A DNA stretch of 63,244 nt from Novosphingobium sp. (GCA_020848655.1 JADLHU010000102.1:1-63244), one strand, 5' to 3'; numbered from the stretch's first letter, positions 28,442-38,168 are shown. Notes: generated by a model from the letters alone, not told the origin. Translations and numbers: made by a program.

Positions 28442-28457
28442 TGCAGGGTCCGTGCCA
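28442..28457 (-). promoter_or_regulatory. Sigma-54 promoter of fdxN-LRV-nifT-SIR2
   Basis: The reverse strand reads TGGCACG-N4-CTGCA, one position off consensus, 34 bases upstream of the fdxN start. The 410-base gap 28409-28818 otherwise holds only the NifA site at 28501; I see nothing else in it. Confidence 0.85.
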
Positions 28458-28500
28458 TCGCCGGGAACGCGCGGGGAGCAGGCCGCCGCGGCCGCGCCTT

Positions 28501-28516
28501 TGTCGCAATGACGACA
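28501..28516. promoter_or_regulatory. NifA upstream activating site of the fdxN unit
   Basis: TGT-CGCAATGACG-ACA is an exact match, 44 bases upstream of the promoter, closer than usual. Confidence 0.75.
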
Positions 28517-28818
28517 AGGCCGTGTTCGATAGCATGCGGGACATGTCGGACGCTTGCGCTGCCCGTGGCTGCGTTGTCAGAAGAATTGCACCGGGCCGGA
28601 ATGGAGGGCGATGGCCGGATAGGGCGGGGGCATGCCCAGACCCCGCAAGCCCGCCAATCCATTCTGATATTGCCACACCTGGCCGGAAGTGATCCGGCTC
28701 TTCGTCATCGGGATCGCCCTACGCCCCGAGACTGCTCGCACCGACGTTTGCCGTCGATATCCGGCGGCAGCGGGTGAGCCGGATGCGCGCATCGGATGGC
28801 CCCCCTAAGACATCGAAC

Positions 28819-31800
28819 TCACCCGAACGTCGTGAGCGCAGTGGTTTCTGGACCAATTCGCTGCGAGTCGAGGAAGATATTGGAGGTGGCGCTGTCATAC
28901 ACGAGTAACCGGCTGTCGGCGCCGGCAAAGGACAGGGCCATGCCAACGGGCCCGATCGGTATGCTCAGATGCGTGGCGCTGCTGTCGAGCGACACGGAAG
29001 AACCAGACACCGACGCCTGAAAGCTGGAAGCCGGGGCGTTTAACGCCAAAGTGTCTCCGCCCCGGTTGAACGAGGCGTCCAGCGTTATGTCACCATGGGT
29101 GAGGGTCAGGTGTTCGGACCCGTTTGTGCCGAAGACCATCAATGTGCCCCCCGCCGACACGCTCGAATCCTTGCCCAGGAACAGCCGGGCAGAGGCGGCG
29201 GGATCGATATCGTCGAACAGCACAAGATCCTGCGCCGCCGCCGAAATGGGGATGGCCGCAAGTCCGATGATTTGCCCGCCGATCATGAACGACGCCATAG
29301 ATTGGTCAAAGTGCAGCGAGCGAAAGCCGTCATCGAAGGCGATGGCCGTGCCGACGATGCCAGTCGGAATGGAGACGCTCAGGTCGCCCTTGGTGAAAAT
29401 CGCGGCCGAGCCGGAGGATACCACGCTCCACTGCGCGGCGACGCCCGGCAATTGGATGATGTCGGCACCGCGATTGAACGATGCGTCGAAGTTCACCGTT
29501 CCCGCGACGTCGAGCACGGTGATTTTCTGTTGGGACAATGTGCCGAAGACCTGGCCGCTGCCGCCGATGGTCCCGTCGAAGCCGGCGCTCGCGAAAAGGC
29601 GAAACGGAGAGCTGCTCGGAGCGGACAATTGCGCGCCGATATCGGCGGCCGTCACGGTGACGTCGGCGAACTGGAAGCGCTCGATCCCTTCGGCGCGATC
29701 GTTGCCGTCATTGGCGCCGTCGCGCTGGTCGACAATGCGGACTCGCCACCCATCGACAGTGATCTGGTAGTCGGCACGATTGCCGACGAATATGGCCGTG
29801 TCCTGGCCATCGCCGCCCAGCAGAATGTCATTGCCGGCGCCGCCTATCAGCGTGTCGTCTCCCGCTCCACCTTCTATCCGGTCGGATGATAGCGTGCCGG
29901 TTATCCGGTTGTTTCCCGCGCCGCCATAGAGGTGAAACGCGACCGCGCTATTGGTGTCCACGGTCCAATGGGAGCCATCAACATCGCTGGTTTCGGCAAG
30001 ATGGAGTTCGACCCTGCCCTCGCCCATGAAGGCGGCGTCGGTCATGAGAAGATCGACCTGACCATCCTTGAGGATCAGCACCCCCGGTGGGCCCAGATCG
30101 CCCGGTCGGGGCGCGATCATATCAGCCAAGGACGTGAAGAAGGCAAAGCACTCGATCGAACTCAGCGAGCCCTTGAAATCGACTTCGGAAGCGATGCGCA
30201 GCGTGTCCCAGCCATTGCCGCCGTCGATCTGCGTATGGCTGGTGTAGTGTATAGGGGTTACTTCGCCCGAGAAGAGGTCCCTCGTCACGGTCGTGCCCGA
30301 TGCGCCTTCAAGATAGAATGTGTCGTTGCCTTCACCGCCCGAAAGGACTTCGGGAAAATCCTCGACGGGCACGAACAGGCTGAACGAGGCGCCTGCGTAA
30401 GGGTCATCGACCCAGATGCCTCCGTAAAGCTGGTCGTCGCCGTTGCCGCCGTAAAGCTTGTCCAGGCCAAATCCGCCGTACATCCGGTCGTTGCCGTCAC
30501 CGCCATACAGGGTATCGTCCCCGCCCTGGCCTTCCAGCAAGTCGTCGCCGTCGTCGCCGGACAGACCATCGGCAAGCTGTGATCCGAACAGCCTGTCGTT
30601 GCCCGATCCGCCATGGACCAGCGCGCCCAGCGTGCCGGCGCGGATGAAGTTGTCGGAAGCATTGCCGGTGGCGTTGGCCGCGTTGCCGGACAGGGAAAGA
30701 TCTTCTATGTGGTCGGACAGGATGATGTCGACCTGGGAGTACACCATGTCGTGACCGCCGTCGGCCAGTTCGATCACCGTGTCGCCGGCCGAATCGACCT
30801 CGTAGACATCGGCCCCGCCGCCGCCGACCATGCTGTCGGCACCGGTTCCGCCGTCCAACACGTCACTATCGGCTCCGCCTTCCAGCCGGTCATTCCCGTC
30901 GGCGCCGTAGAGCGAATTGCGCTCGTTGCCGCCGATCAAGCGATCGTTGCCGCCATCGCCATAAAGAATGTTGAGGCCGGTTCCACCGACGATCAGATCG
31001 TCTCCGTCGCCACCATGGAGTTCGTCTCGGCCCGCACCGCCTTCGATGCTGTCATTGCCACGTCCGCCCCAAATCCTGTCCTCACCGGCCGCACCCACTA
31101 GTGTGTTGGCGGCATCGTTGCCGGTGATCTGGTCATTGAAGTCGGAGCCGGTGGCGTTTTCGATGACCACGCCGTTGGCGATCGTAATGCCGCCGTAGAC
31201 GCCGTTGACCCGTGATACCCAGCCGCCGCCACCCGGCTCGTTAAGCAGCGAGGCTGGCCTGAGATCGATCACCGCGCCGGCCGTGCTTCCGGCGGCGCTG
31301 ATGGTGTCGATGCCGCCGGCATCCCAGATGGCAAGCCAGCTTGCCGTGGTGTTGTTCTGGGTGGGAAGCAGGTAGATGTCGTTGCCGGCGCGCGTGGACA
31401 TGTTCGGGCCGTAGATCAACTGGATGGCGGCGATATCGAATGCCATCGGAGTGCTGACCCAGCCGTATTCGTCGCTGACGGGATGGATACCCCCGATGTT
31501 GTCGTTATAGCTCATGACGGTCGTCAGGAGCGTGTTCAGGCCATTGTCACCCGCGCTGTAGGGGCCGGTCACGCCCGGCAGGTTCGCTGGCCCATCAAAC
31601 GGGTGGGTCAATCCCAGACCATGGCCGATTTCGTGGAGAAATGTGACGAAGCTATAGCCGCCCTCTCTATTGCCGGCGACGTTGAAGCTGGATTCTGCGA
31701 GGTTGAAAGCGCCGCCCAAATCGCCCGGCCCTGGTAACGCGTGCTCGCCCAGGACAGTGTCGCCCAGATCGGTCAACTGCTCGACCCAGGTATAGGCGCT

Positions 31801-32067
31801 GCGATCGCCGGTCCCCTGGTAGTTGTCGGAAACGATCGTGATCGTAACATTGGCGACCGCGCTCCATGCGGCGGCAGCCTTCGTGAAGGCGTCCTTGGCG
31901 CCGGTGGATGCCCACAGTGCGCCGCCGAACAGGCCAGCGTCACCCGTTTGCGCTTCCAGCGCTACCGAAATGACATATCCCGGATTATAGCTCAGTGTGC
32001 CCAGCAAAGCGCGGATGAGGGAATTGTCGCTGGATGGTTGCTGACGAAGATCAGAAGAATTGACCAT
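28819..32067 (-). CDS. Secreted RTX metalloprotease of the serralysin (M10) type
   Basis: The 1082-residue protein has the metzincin zinc site FLHEIGHGLGLTHPF near residue 150 and a Met-turn TVMSYND about 45 residues later. These are followed by the M10 C-terminal linker and many calcium-binding GGxGxDxLx nonapeptides (about residues 320-560 and again near 750-800). Between and after them are beta-rich segments, including two related FDASFNRG and LDASFNRG units near the C-terminus. Such proteins leave the cell by a type I system and are folded by calcium outside. No type I exporter is in the window. Start: ATG at 32067; a TTG at 32118 is possible. It is not part of the nif island and marks its right edge. 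Confidence 0.88.
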   Translation of the reverse strand: MVNSSDLRQQPSSDNSLIRALLGTLSYNPGYVISVALEAQTGDAGLFGGALWASTGAKDAFTKAAAAWSAVANVTITIVSDNYQGTGDRSAYTWVEQLTDLGDTVLGEHALPGPGDLGGAFNLAESSFNVAGNREGGYSFVTFLHEIGHGLGLTHPFDGPANLPGVTGPYSAGDNGLNTLLTTVMSYNDNIGGIHPVSDEYGWVSTPMAFDIAAIQLIYGPNMSTRAGNDIYLLPTQNNTTASWLAIWDAGGIDTISAAGSTAGAVIDLRPASLLNEPGGGGWVSRVNGVYGGITIANGVVIENATGSDFNDQITGNDAANTLVGAAGEDRIWGGRGNDSIEGGAGRDELHGGDGDDLIVGGTGLNILYGDGGNDRLIGGNERNSLYGADGNDRLEGGADSDVLDGGTGADSMVGGGGADVYEVDSAGDTVIELADGGHDMVYSQVDIILSDHIEDLSLSGNAANATGNASDNFIRAGTLGALVHGGSGNDRLFGSQLADGLSGDDGDDLLEGQGGDDTLYGGDGNDRMYGGFGLDKLYGGNGDDQLYGGIWVDDPYAGASFSLFVPVEDFPEVLSGGEGNDTFYLEGASGTTVTRDLFSGEVTPIHYTSHTQIDGGNGWDTLRIASEVDFKGSLSSIECFAFFTSLADMIAPRPGDLGPPGVLILKDGQVDLLMTDAAFMGEGRVELHLAETSDVDGSHWTVDTNSAVAFHLYGGAGNNRITGTLSSDRIEGGAGDDTLIGGAGNDILLGGDGQDTAIFVGNRADYQITVDGWRVRIVDQRDGANDGNDRAEGIERFQFADVTVTAADIGAQLSAPSSSPFRLFASAGFDGTIGGSGQVFGTLSQQKITVLDVAGTVNFDASFNRGADIIQLPGVAAQWSVVSSGSAAIFTKGDLSVSIPTGIVGTAIAFDDGFRSLHFDQSMASFMIGGQIIGLAAIPISAAAQDLVLFDDIDPAASARLFLGKDSSVSAGGTLMVFGTNGSEHLTLTHGDITLDASFNRGGDTLALNAPASSFQASVSGSSVSLDSSATHLSIPIGPVGMALSFAGADSRLLVYDSATSNIFLDSQRIGPETTALTTFG

Positions 32068-32319
32068 TTGAGACCTTATCGAGCAGCAATCACGAGGACG
32101 GTCCGGGAAATCAGACAATCCAAGATGTGCTTAGCTGCGATCCTGATATCGGGCAATTCGCTTGCATCGAGGAAATCATCGATTCTGCAATTCGTCCGCA
32201 GGGCGATAAGGTGCCGCTCCTGACAATCGGTGCCGGCGTCGGCGAAGCACCCCAATATCCGTCATCACGGGTCCGGGTGCTTTCTTGCGACGCTTGGAAC
32301 TGGGCTCGCAATCGCCCTG

Positions 32320-32838
32320 TCAGGCCGCGGTGCCTGGCTTTCGCGGATAGTCGGACTGGGCCGGCGGCGAGCCGGGCCAGCGCGAGGGCGTGGTGGATTC
32401 GAGCGCTTCGGCGACCTGGCGCCAGGGGGCGATATGGATCGTGCGCATGTCCCGGCTCTGGATGAGCCAGCGACCGTCGATGCGCCGATATCGATCGACG
32501 TAGCGCACGGCCCCGTAAACCAGCTCGCCGCCGAGAACCAGTTCCAGGTGCGCCCCGATCAAGCCCTGCGCCGCGTCCGGCGCGTCGAAAGAAAGCTGGA
32601 CATAATGCGGGGTATGGACCGTGAGGCCCATCTGCTCGCGCGACGACCTGATAAACTCGACGATGCCTTCGCGGCCCGTTCCCGTGACGATTCCCGATGC
32701 GCTGAAGGTCGCGTCCTCGGCGAAGCTGTTGCCTATGCCTGCTAGGTCGTCGCCATCCGATGCCAGGAAATAGGCCACCACGAGCTCGTTGATTTCGACC
32801 CTGTCCTCAAGCCGCCGGACTCTCTCGCCAATGTCCAT
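32320..32838 (-). CDS. SnoaL-like (NTF2-fold) protein
   Basis: The 172-residue product starts with RVRRLEDRVEINELVVAYFLASDGDDLAGI and contains RRIDGRWLIQSRDMR, the pattern of the SnoaL-like/NTF2 polyketide-cyclase superfamily. Many members act as small dehydratases or isomerases in catabolic clusters. The C-terminal 25 residues are Pro/Ser-rich. It is the last gene of the catabolic operon, after a 105-base gap without clear signals. Confidence 0.82.
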   Translation of the reverse strand: MDIGERVRRLEDRVEINELVVAYFLASDGDDLAGIGNSFAEDATFSASGIVTGTGREGIVEFIRSSREQMGLTVHTPHYVQLSFDAPDAAQGLIGAHLELVLGGELVYGAVRYVDRYRRIDGRWLIQSRDMRTIHIAPWRQVAEALESTTPSRWPGSPPAQSDYPRKPGTAA

Positions 32839-32943
32839 TCCGTGTCCTTCCAGTCATCCGGCCATGGGCCGCGGATCGCGCACCCTTGCTGGCCTTTTTC
32901 GAGCAGCGCGTATCGTCACTGCCGGGTGCCGCCGCGCAGCCGC

Positions 32944-33450
32944 TCAGACGGCAAGCGGCGCGAACCCGCCGTAGCCCCCCTTGAAGAACAGCAGCGGTTG
33001 CTCGGGTCGCGCGATATCCAGTTCCTGGACCCGGCCGAGGACGATGTAGTGATCGCCGGCCTCGTGGACCGTGTCCAACGTGCAGTCGATCCATGCCACG
33101 ACATCTTCGAGCACCGGAGAACCGTTGGCCGATAGCCGGTATGGCAGATCCGCGAACTTGTCGTCGCCCTTGGCCGCAAAGCGACGGCACAGATCCTGCT
33201 GATCGCTCGCCAGGATGTTGACGCAGAACTTTCCGGCGCTTTCGATCAGCGGCCAACTCGACGAAGACCTGTCGGGGAAGAAACCCACGAGCGGAGGCGA
33301 CAGGGAAACGGACGTGAACGAGCCGACGACCATGCCCGAGCGGCGCCCATCGGCCAAGGTCGCCGTCACGACGCAGACGCCCGTGGGGTAGTGCCCGAGA
33401 ACCGTGCGATAGACGGCGCTATCGATGTCCGGATCAAGCCTGAGGGTCAT
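32944..33450 (-). CDS. Flavin reductase (FMN/FAD:NADH type)
   Basis: The 168-residue product has the flavin-reductase-like FMN-binding split-barrel features: YRTVLGHYPTGVCVVTA, VVGSFTSVSLSPPLVGFFP, KFCVNILASDQ and the DHYIVLGRVQ segment with the NADH-side His. It likely supplies reduced flavin to the two luciferase-like monooxygenases at 39714 and 40855. The start at 33450 overlaps the enoyl-CoA hydratase stop by four bases. Confidence 0.9.
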   Translation of the reverse strand: MTLRLDPDIDSAVYRTVLGHYPTGVCVVTATLADGRRSGMVVGSFTSVSLSPPLVGFFPDRSSSSWPLIESAGKFCVNILASDQQDLCRRFAAKGDDKFADLPYRLSANGSPVLEDVVAWIDCTLDTVHEAGDHYIVLGRVQELDIARPEQPLLFFKGGYGGFAPLAV

Positions 33451-34217
33451 CGCCCGGTCCACACGGGCTTGCGACGCTCGCTCGCCGCTTGTTCGCCTTC
33501 CTTCTTGTCCAGCGTGGCCGCATAGTCCTCGATCGGCTCGAACCGCGTCATGAGGGCGACTTCCAGGGGATGGCCGAGGCGGCCCAGGGCGGCGGCCTTG
33601 GCGGCTTGTACCGCGAGAGGCGAGGCGGCGTTGAGCTTGGCGGCCCAGCGCAGGGCCGCGTCGGCCAGGTCCGCATAAGGGACGACTTCGTTGACCAGCC
33701 CGTAGTGACGCGCCTCGTCGGCCTTGATGCGCTCTCCGGTGAGGATGAGCTGCATGGCGATATGGTAGGGAAGCTGCCGGATGGCGCGGTGGACCACGCC
33801 GCACTCGCCGATGATGCCAACCTTGGTTTCGGGCAGGCCGAACTGCGCGGTGTCCGCCGCGACGATGATGTCTGCGCACATGGCGAGTTCGAACCCGCCG
33901 CCGACGCAGAAGCCCTGGACGGCCGCAACCATGGGTTTCCTGCAGGTGACCAGCGGGCCGCCTATGCCGGTGAGGCCGCCGCCGAGCGCCATGCGGGTCT
34001 TGCGCTCCGCGCCACCGGAAACGTCCGCGCCGATGCAGAACGATTTCTCGCCCTCGGCCGAAAGCACCACGGCCCAGAGTTCGGGGTTCGCATTGATCTC
34101 GTTCCAGGCGTCCAGCAGAAGATCGTCCATCTCCTGGGTGATCGCGTTCAGCCCTTGCGGGCGATTCAGGCGAACATGGGCCACCTGGCCATCAATGCGG
34201 AAATCGACGTCGGCCAT
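33447..34217 (-). CDS. Enoyl-CoA hydratase/isomerase family protein 1
   Basis: The 256-residue crotonase has VAHVRLNRPQGLNAI, the oxyanion-hole segments KSFCIGADVSGG and GFCVGGGFELAMCADIIVA, and FGLPETKVGIIGECG with the second acidic residue. It should act on an acyl-CoA in the ring- or side-chain-degrading pathway of this cluster. It overlaps the flavin reductase gene and lies three bases after crotonase 2. Confidence 0.9.
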   Translation of the reverse strand: MADVDFRIDGQVAHVRLNRPQGLNAITQEMDDLLLDAWNEINANPELWAVVLSAEGEKSFCIGADVSGGAERKTRMALGGGLTGIGGPLVTCRKPMVAAVQGFCVGGGFELAMCADIIVAADTAQFGLPETKVGIIGECGVVHRAIRQLPYHIAMQLILTGERIKADEARHYGLVNEVVPYADLADAALRWAAKLNAASPLAVQAAKAAALGRLGHPLEVALMTRFEPIEDYAATLDKKEGEQAASERRKPVWTGR

Positions 34218-34220
34218 TAT

Positions 34221-35057
34221 CTACTCCTTGAAACTTTTCATCAGATCCGTGGACGATGGGCCGCGATAGTCGCCCAGCACAGCCTTCAGACCTTCGGCGC
34301 TCATCCGCTCGCGTATCGCCAGGACGGACGGAGCAAGGTGCAAGAGGGAATCCATCTCGGCGATACCCGCAGTCGCCGATCGAAATCCAGCGGCCTCTGC
34401 AGCGCGGTTCACGGATAGCTTCTTGACCCGCAGGACATCGGCGGGAACGAGCGCGATCCGCGCGGCAAGCGCCTCGACCGCTTCGATCAGGCGGTCGGCG
34501 GGCACGCAGTGGTTGGCCCAGCCCCATTCCACGGACGTGGGGCCATCGATGCTGTTGCCCGGAAGAAAGGCGAATTCCTTGGCCCGCTTGGCACCGACTT
34601 GCGCAACCCAGGTTGGCGCGATGAAGCCGCCACCGATCGGCACGCCCGGCTCGCTGATGCGAACGTCATCGGCAACAACCGTCAAATCGGCGAACACGCA
34701 CATCTGGGCCGCAACGCCTGCGCAATATCCGTGGACGGCGGCGATCACCGGCTTGGGATGGTCCCAGATCGCCAGCCAGCGTGCGACATTGGCGTTCAGG
34801 CGGCGGGCGTCGGCGACCGGGTCCATCGCGGCGGCCCCGCCATATTGCCCCAGGTCCATTCCCGCGCAGAAGCCCTTGCCGTTCGCCCGGATGCCAAGAA
34901 CGGGCGCGCCTTCGTTCTCGAGCGTCGAAAGGGCAGCGGAAAACGCCTCCAGCATCGTCCCCGACAGGGCGTTGGCCTGGGCGGGGCGGTTGAGCACGAT
35001 CCAACTGATCGGGCCTGCGTGTTCTATCAGGATTTCAGAGGCGTCGCCCTCGTTCAT
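34221..35057 (-). CDS. Enoyl-CoA hydratase/isomerase family protein 2
   Basis: The 278-residue crotonase has ISWIVLNRPAQANALS, GKGFCAGMDLGQYGG and the second loop HGYCAGVAAQMCVFADLTVVA. The loop usually ending GGxxxL here reads AGVAAQM, so one catalytic position differs from typical hydratases and the reaction could be a different crotonase chemistry. The start at 35057 overlaps the SnoaL-like gene by four bases; the frame runs open upstream into that gene. Confidence 0.87.
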   Translation of the reverse strand: MNEGDASEILIEHAGPISWIVLNRPAQANALSGTMLEAFSAALSTLENEGAPVLGIRANGKGFCAGMDLGQYGGAAAMDPVADARRLNANVARWLAIWDHPKPVIAAVHGYCAGVAAQMCVFADLTVVADDVRISEPGVPIGGGFIAPTWVAQVGAKRAKEFAFLPGNSIDGPTSVEWGWANHCVPADRLIEAVEALAARIALVPADVLRVKKLSVNRAAEAAGFRSATAGIAEMDSLLHLAPSVLAIRERMSAEGLKAVLGDYRGPSSTDLMKSFKE

Positions 35058-35503
35058 TCCGCCCGTCCGATGGGGTTCGCTGCCTTCACGTGATAGTCGG
35101 TCGTCATCGTCGTGCGCAACTCGCGCCGCTTGAACTTCCACTGGCCATCGACCTTCACCACCGTATCGAAATACTGCCCATACAGGATGCCGTCGGGGCG
35201 TTCCTTGGTGTAGCGGTGGATGGCGAGAACCACCGAGCGGACTTCGGCTTGCGTGTCGCTGGTGAAATCGATGCAGATGTTCGAATTGTGGTGGGATGTT
35301 CCGCGAAAGAACGTCCCGATCCCCTCCAGGGTCTTCTTGTAGGCTTCCATGCCGGTGGCGCCGAAGTTGGGAGCGTAGCTGACCTCGCAATCATCGACGA
35401 ACAGCGCGGCCAGTTCGTCGGGATGGTTCATGTCAAGATGATACGAGTAGTCGAACATCATCCGCTCGATCGCACGCATCTCGGCAAGGTACTGCTCTGA
35501 CAT
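35054..35503 (-). CDS. SnoaL-like (NTF2-fold) protein, first gene of the hydratase operon
   Basis: The 149-residue product shows the SnoaL_4-like layout: AIERMMFDYSYHLDMNHPDELAALFVDDC at the start, TSHHNSNICIDF in the middle and VKVDGQWKFKRRELR near the end. It resembles small subunits or isomerases of aromatic and steroid degradation. It heads an operon of overlapping genes down to the flavin reductase. Confidence 0.83.
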   Translation of the reverse strand: MSEQYLAEMRAIERMMFDYSYHLDMNHPDELAALFVDDCEVSYAPNFGATGMEAYKKTLEGIGTFFRGTSHHNSNICIDFTSDTQAEVRSVVLAIHRYTKERPDGILYGQYFDTVVKVDGQWKFKRRELRTTMTTDYHVKAANPIGRAE

Positions 35504-35556
35504 AGAATGCTCCGCTCAATAGTCCGCTGGCCGCGAATGATGTCGGCCGCTTTTGG

Positions 35557-35592
35557 TAAGAAAAAGGCGTCGGCCCTGTCGCCAAGGCCGAC
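35557..35592 (-). terminator. Intrinsic terminator of the TonB receptor gene
   Basis: GTCGGCC (35569-35575) and GGCCGAC (35586-35592) form a stem followed on the reverse strand by GCC and a T-run (35561-35565). It lies just past the receptor stop at 35610. Confidence 0.8.
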
Positions 35593-35609
35593 ACCAGGCA
35601 GGGTGTACG

Positions 35610-37997
35610 CTATTGGAACTTGTAGCTGAAGGTCGCCCCGTATGTCGCCGGGCGAGCCGGCCAGCGCGTTACCGTATCGAAGAAGAAGGCGACGTTGTCC
35701 CAGTAATACTGGTTCGTGACGTTCATGCCCCAGACCTGAAGCGACCAGCGATCCTCGGGGCCTTTCACGCCTGCGCGCAGATCGACCAGCGTGTAGTCGC
35801 GGATCTCGAAGAGCTTCGAGGCGCCGATGAAGGCCGAGGTGTCGCTGCGGAAGGTCAGGTCCGCGCCGGCGAAGGCGGAAAGGGAATCGTTCACCGGGAA
35901 TTCGTAGTTGACGCCGGTGGAGACCTGATACTTCGGCGTATAAGGCAGCTTGGCTCCCTTGAAGTTCTGGTTGAGCGCGCCGGATTCGGGATTGATCCCG
36001 GTGTAGCTCTTCACCTTCGCATCGATGTAGGTGAAGTTGGCATAGGCCGAGAAGCCCCGCGTCGGCGTTGCCGTCAGTTCAAGCTCGAAGCCTTGCACCT
36101 TCGACTTGGGAACATTCACGAGCGCGTCGAGCAAGCCAAAGTTCGGATCGGCGATCTTCGAACGGATCTGGCGATCCTGATAGTCGTAATAGAAGACGGC
36201 GCCATTTGCCTGCAGGGTGCGATCGATCAGCGAGGCCTTGAAGCCGGCTTCATACGACATCAGCGATTCCTGCGTGACCGGCTGGCTCTGCTGGGTCGTC
36301 GAAGCGGCCACCGACGGGAAGCTGCCGGCCTTGTAGCCCTTGGCGACGTTGGCATAGAACAGCAGGCCCGGACGGGGCTTGAAGTCGACGCCGGCCCGCC
36401 ACGAGACGTTGTTCTCGTTGAGCTTGCCGACGAATTCACCCGGCAGGTAGGACGGCTGGCCGCCAAGAAGGCCCGTGGTGTTGATCGTCAGGCAGCCCAG
36501 CGTCTGCTCGGGCGTAACGGTGATCGGCGGCAGGCCGTTCTGGCCGCGCAGGAGATTGGCGAAGAACGTATAGAGCGGCGCGAACGGCAGGTTGGAATTC
36601 TCCGCTGCGACACCGAAGAAGCAACTGCTCGCGTTGCGCTTCGATTCCGTATAGCGGACGCCGCCCTTCACGGTGAAGGCGCCGATATCGTACTCCGCGT
36701 TGCCGAAGGCGGCGTAGTTCTTCATGTCCTGGTTGGCCCGGAAACCGGACCGGAAGATCCCGCCCAGGAACGGCGCCGTTCCGGTATTGATCGTGGAGTC
36801 GCGGTAGTCCAGTTCGGAACTGTCGCGCGCCTTGTCCGACGAATAGTTGAGGCCGAGGATGAAGCGGAATGGTCCGCTGCCGCCGTTGGCCAGGCGCAGT
36901 TCCTGCGAGAAGCTCTTGATGCCGCCACCGAAGAAACGGAAATCGGCGTTGTTCTGCGCCGTGCCGTCGCCGTCGAAGGCCATGCGCTGCTTGTAGTCGG
37001 TGTAGGACGTCAGCGAGGTGACCGTGAGATCGTCGGTCATGTCGAAATCGATGCGGCCGATGCCCTGGTAGAGCCGGTTGTTCAGATAGGGGGCGATGTT
37101 CGAGCTGAAGTCGGCGGCACGCGCATTGTTCGGCGCCAGCGTCGCGTTGGTGACCGGATTGCCCGGACCGGGATTGCGGATGGCGATGAGCTGAACCGCC
37201 GGCGGCTCGCCCTTTTCAAGCCAGCCATTCGCGTTCAGCGCGACGCGCAGCCTGTCGGTCGGTTCCCACAGCAGTTGGACGCGGCCGGCGTAGTTGCGGG
37301 TCTTGCCCGTCTTCTCGCCGGTCGTGTAGCTGCGCTGCCAGCCGTCCGCATGCGTGATCTTGCCCGATATGCGCGCCGAAAGCGTGTTGCTCAGCGGGCC
37401 GCTGACATAGGCATCGGCATCCACGGTGTTGAACCGGCCATAGCCGATCGAGCCGCCAGCCTGGAATTCCTTGGTGGGCTTCTTCGCCACGTAGTTGATG
37501 GCGCCGCCCGTCGCGTTGTTGCCGAACAGGGTGCCCTGGGGGCCTTTGAGCACTTCCACGCGCTCCAGGTCGAACGCGGTCAGCTTGGTCATCACCGGGA
37601 AGGGCAGGGGCGCTTCGTCGAGGTAGACGCTGACGTCGGGATAGGAGCCGAGCGTGGTGTCGTTGAAGCCGACGCCGCGCAAGGTGTAGACGGGCGTGTT
37701 GGACGCGCTTGTCGAGAAGACGAGACCGGGGACGATCTGCGCGATGTCCGACAGCGTGGTGACGCCGCGCGTCTCAAGCGCATCGCCGCCGATCGCGGTC
37801 ACGGTCAGGCCAACGTCATTCAGCCGCTGCTCGCGCTTTTGCGCGGTCACGACGATGTCGCCTTCGCCGTGGGGTGAATCGGCAGCCCGCGCCGCAGCCT
37901 CGTGGGCGGCCTGTGCGAACACCGACGACGGACTCATGGCTACGGCAGCGGCGGCGCCGCACATCAGCGCGATGCGCAAAGGGTGTCGGGTGGTCAT
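35610..37997 (-). CDS. TonB-dependent outer-membrane receptor of the catabolic cluster
   Basis: The 795-residue protein has a signal peptide (MTTRHPLRIALMCGAAAAVA, cleavage after VFAQA) and a plug domain with DIVVTAQKREQRLNDVGLTV, TLSDIAQIVPGLVFS and VEVLKGPQGTLFGNNATGGA. A long beta-barrel follows, ending in YKFQ with a C-terminal aromatic. It is of the sphingomonad type thought to import hydrophobic or aromatic substrates. The start at 37997 has an AGGAG site. The operator at 38054-38071 lies 57 bases upstream, placing it under the cluster regulator. Confidence 0.93.
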   Translation of the reverse strand: MTTRHPLRIALMCGAAAAVAMSPSSVFAQAAHEAAARAADSPHGEGDIVVTAQKREQRLNDVGLTVTAIGGDALETRGVTTLSDIAQIVPGLVFSTSASNTPVYTLRGVGFNDTTLGSYPDVSVYLDEAPLPFPVMTKLTAFDLERVEVLKGPQGTLFGNNATGGAINYVAKKPTKEFQAGGSIGYGRFNTVDADAYVSGPLSNTLSARISGKITHADGWQRSYTTGEKTGKTRNYAGRVQLLWEPTDRLRVALNANGWLEKGEPPAVQLIAIRNPGPGNPVTNATLAPNNARAADFSSNIAPYLNNRLYQGIGRIDFDMTDDLTVTSLTSYTDYKQRMAFDGDGTAQNNADFRFFGGGIKSFSQELRLANGGSGPFRFILGLNYSSDKARDSSELDYRDSTINTGTAPFLGGIFRSGFRANQDMKNYAAFGNAEYDIGAFTVKGGVRYTESKRNASSCFFGVAAENSNLPFAPLYTFFANLLRGQNGLPPITVTPEQTLGCLTINTTGLLGGQPSYLPGEFVGKLNENNVSWRAGVDFKPRPGLLFYANVAKGYKAGSFPSVAASTTQQSQPVTQESLMSYEAGFKASLIDRTLQANGAVFYYDYQDRQIRSKIADPNFGLLDALVNVPKSKVQGFELELTATPTRGFSAYANFTYIDAKVKSYTGINPESGALNQNFKGAKLPYTPKYQVSTGVNYEFPVNDSLSAFAGADLTFRSDTSAFIGASKLFEIRDYTLVDLRAGVKGPEDRWSLQVWGMNVTNQYYWDNVAFFFDTVTRWPARPATYGATFSYKFQ

Positions 37998-38053
37998 TAT
38001 CGGCTCCTCTCCATGAAGGCTCAAGGCCCTTGTCGAAACGTTTATAGTCCGCT

Positions 38054-38071
38054 TTCAACGCTACTGTTGAC
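38054..38071. promoter_or_regulatory. Cluster operator palindrome, TonB receptor side
   Basis: TTCAAC-N6-GTTGAC, one mismatch from GTCAAC-N6-GTTGAC. It is 57 bases upstream of the receptor start. Confidence 0.75.
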
Positions 38072-38087
38072 GGTTGGGCAGCCGTTC

Positions 38088-38105
38088 GTCAACATTAAAG
38101 TTGAC
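38088..38105. promoter_or_regulatory. Cluster operator palindrome, CMD gene side
   Basis: GTCAAC-ATTAAA-GTTGAC is a perfect palindrome with 6-base spacer, 64 bases upstream of the ATG at 38169. Confidence 0.85.
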
Positions 38106-38168
38106 TGGCGTCAGGTTTCTTGATCCAGCGCAATGCAATTGTGCGATACCGGCCATCGGGAGAGTGTG

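Noticed and set aside
29820..31080. Short spaced repeats that could be taken for a CRISPR array
   Set aside because: They are the GGxGxD calcium-binding repeats of the RTX protease, degenerate and in frame.
35504..35556. TetR palindrome upstream of the SnoaL-hydratase operon
   Set aside because: No GTCAAC-N6-GTTGAC-like match was found there; control of that operon by the same regulator is not supported.
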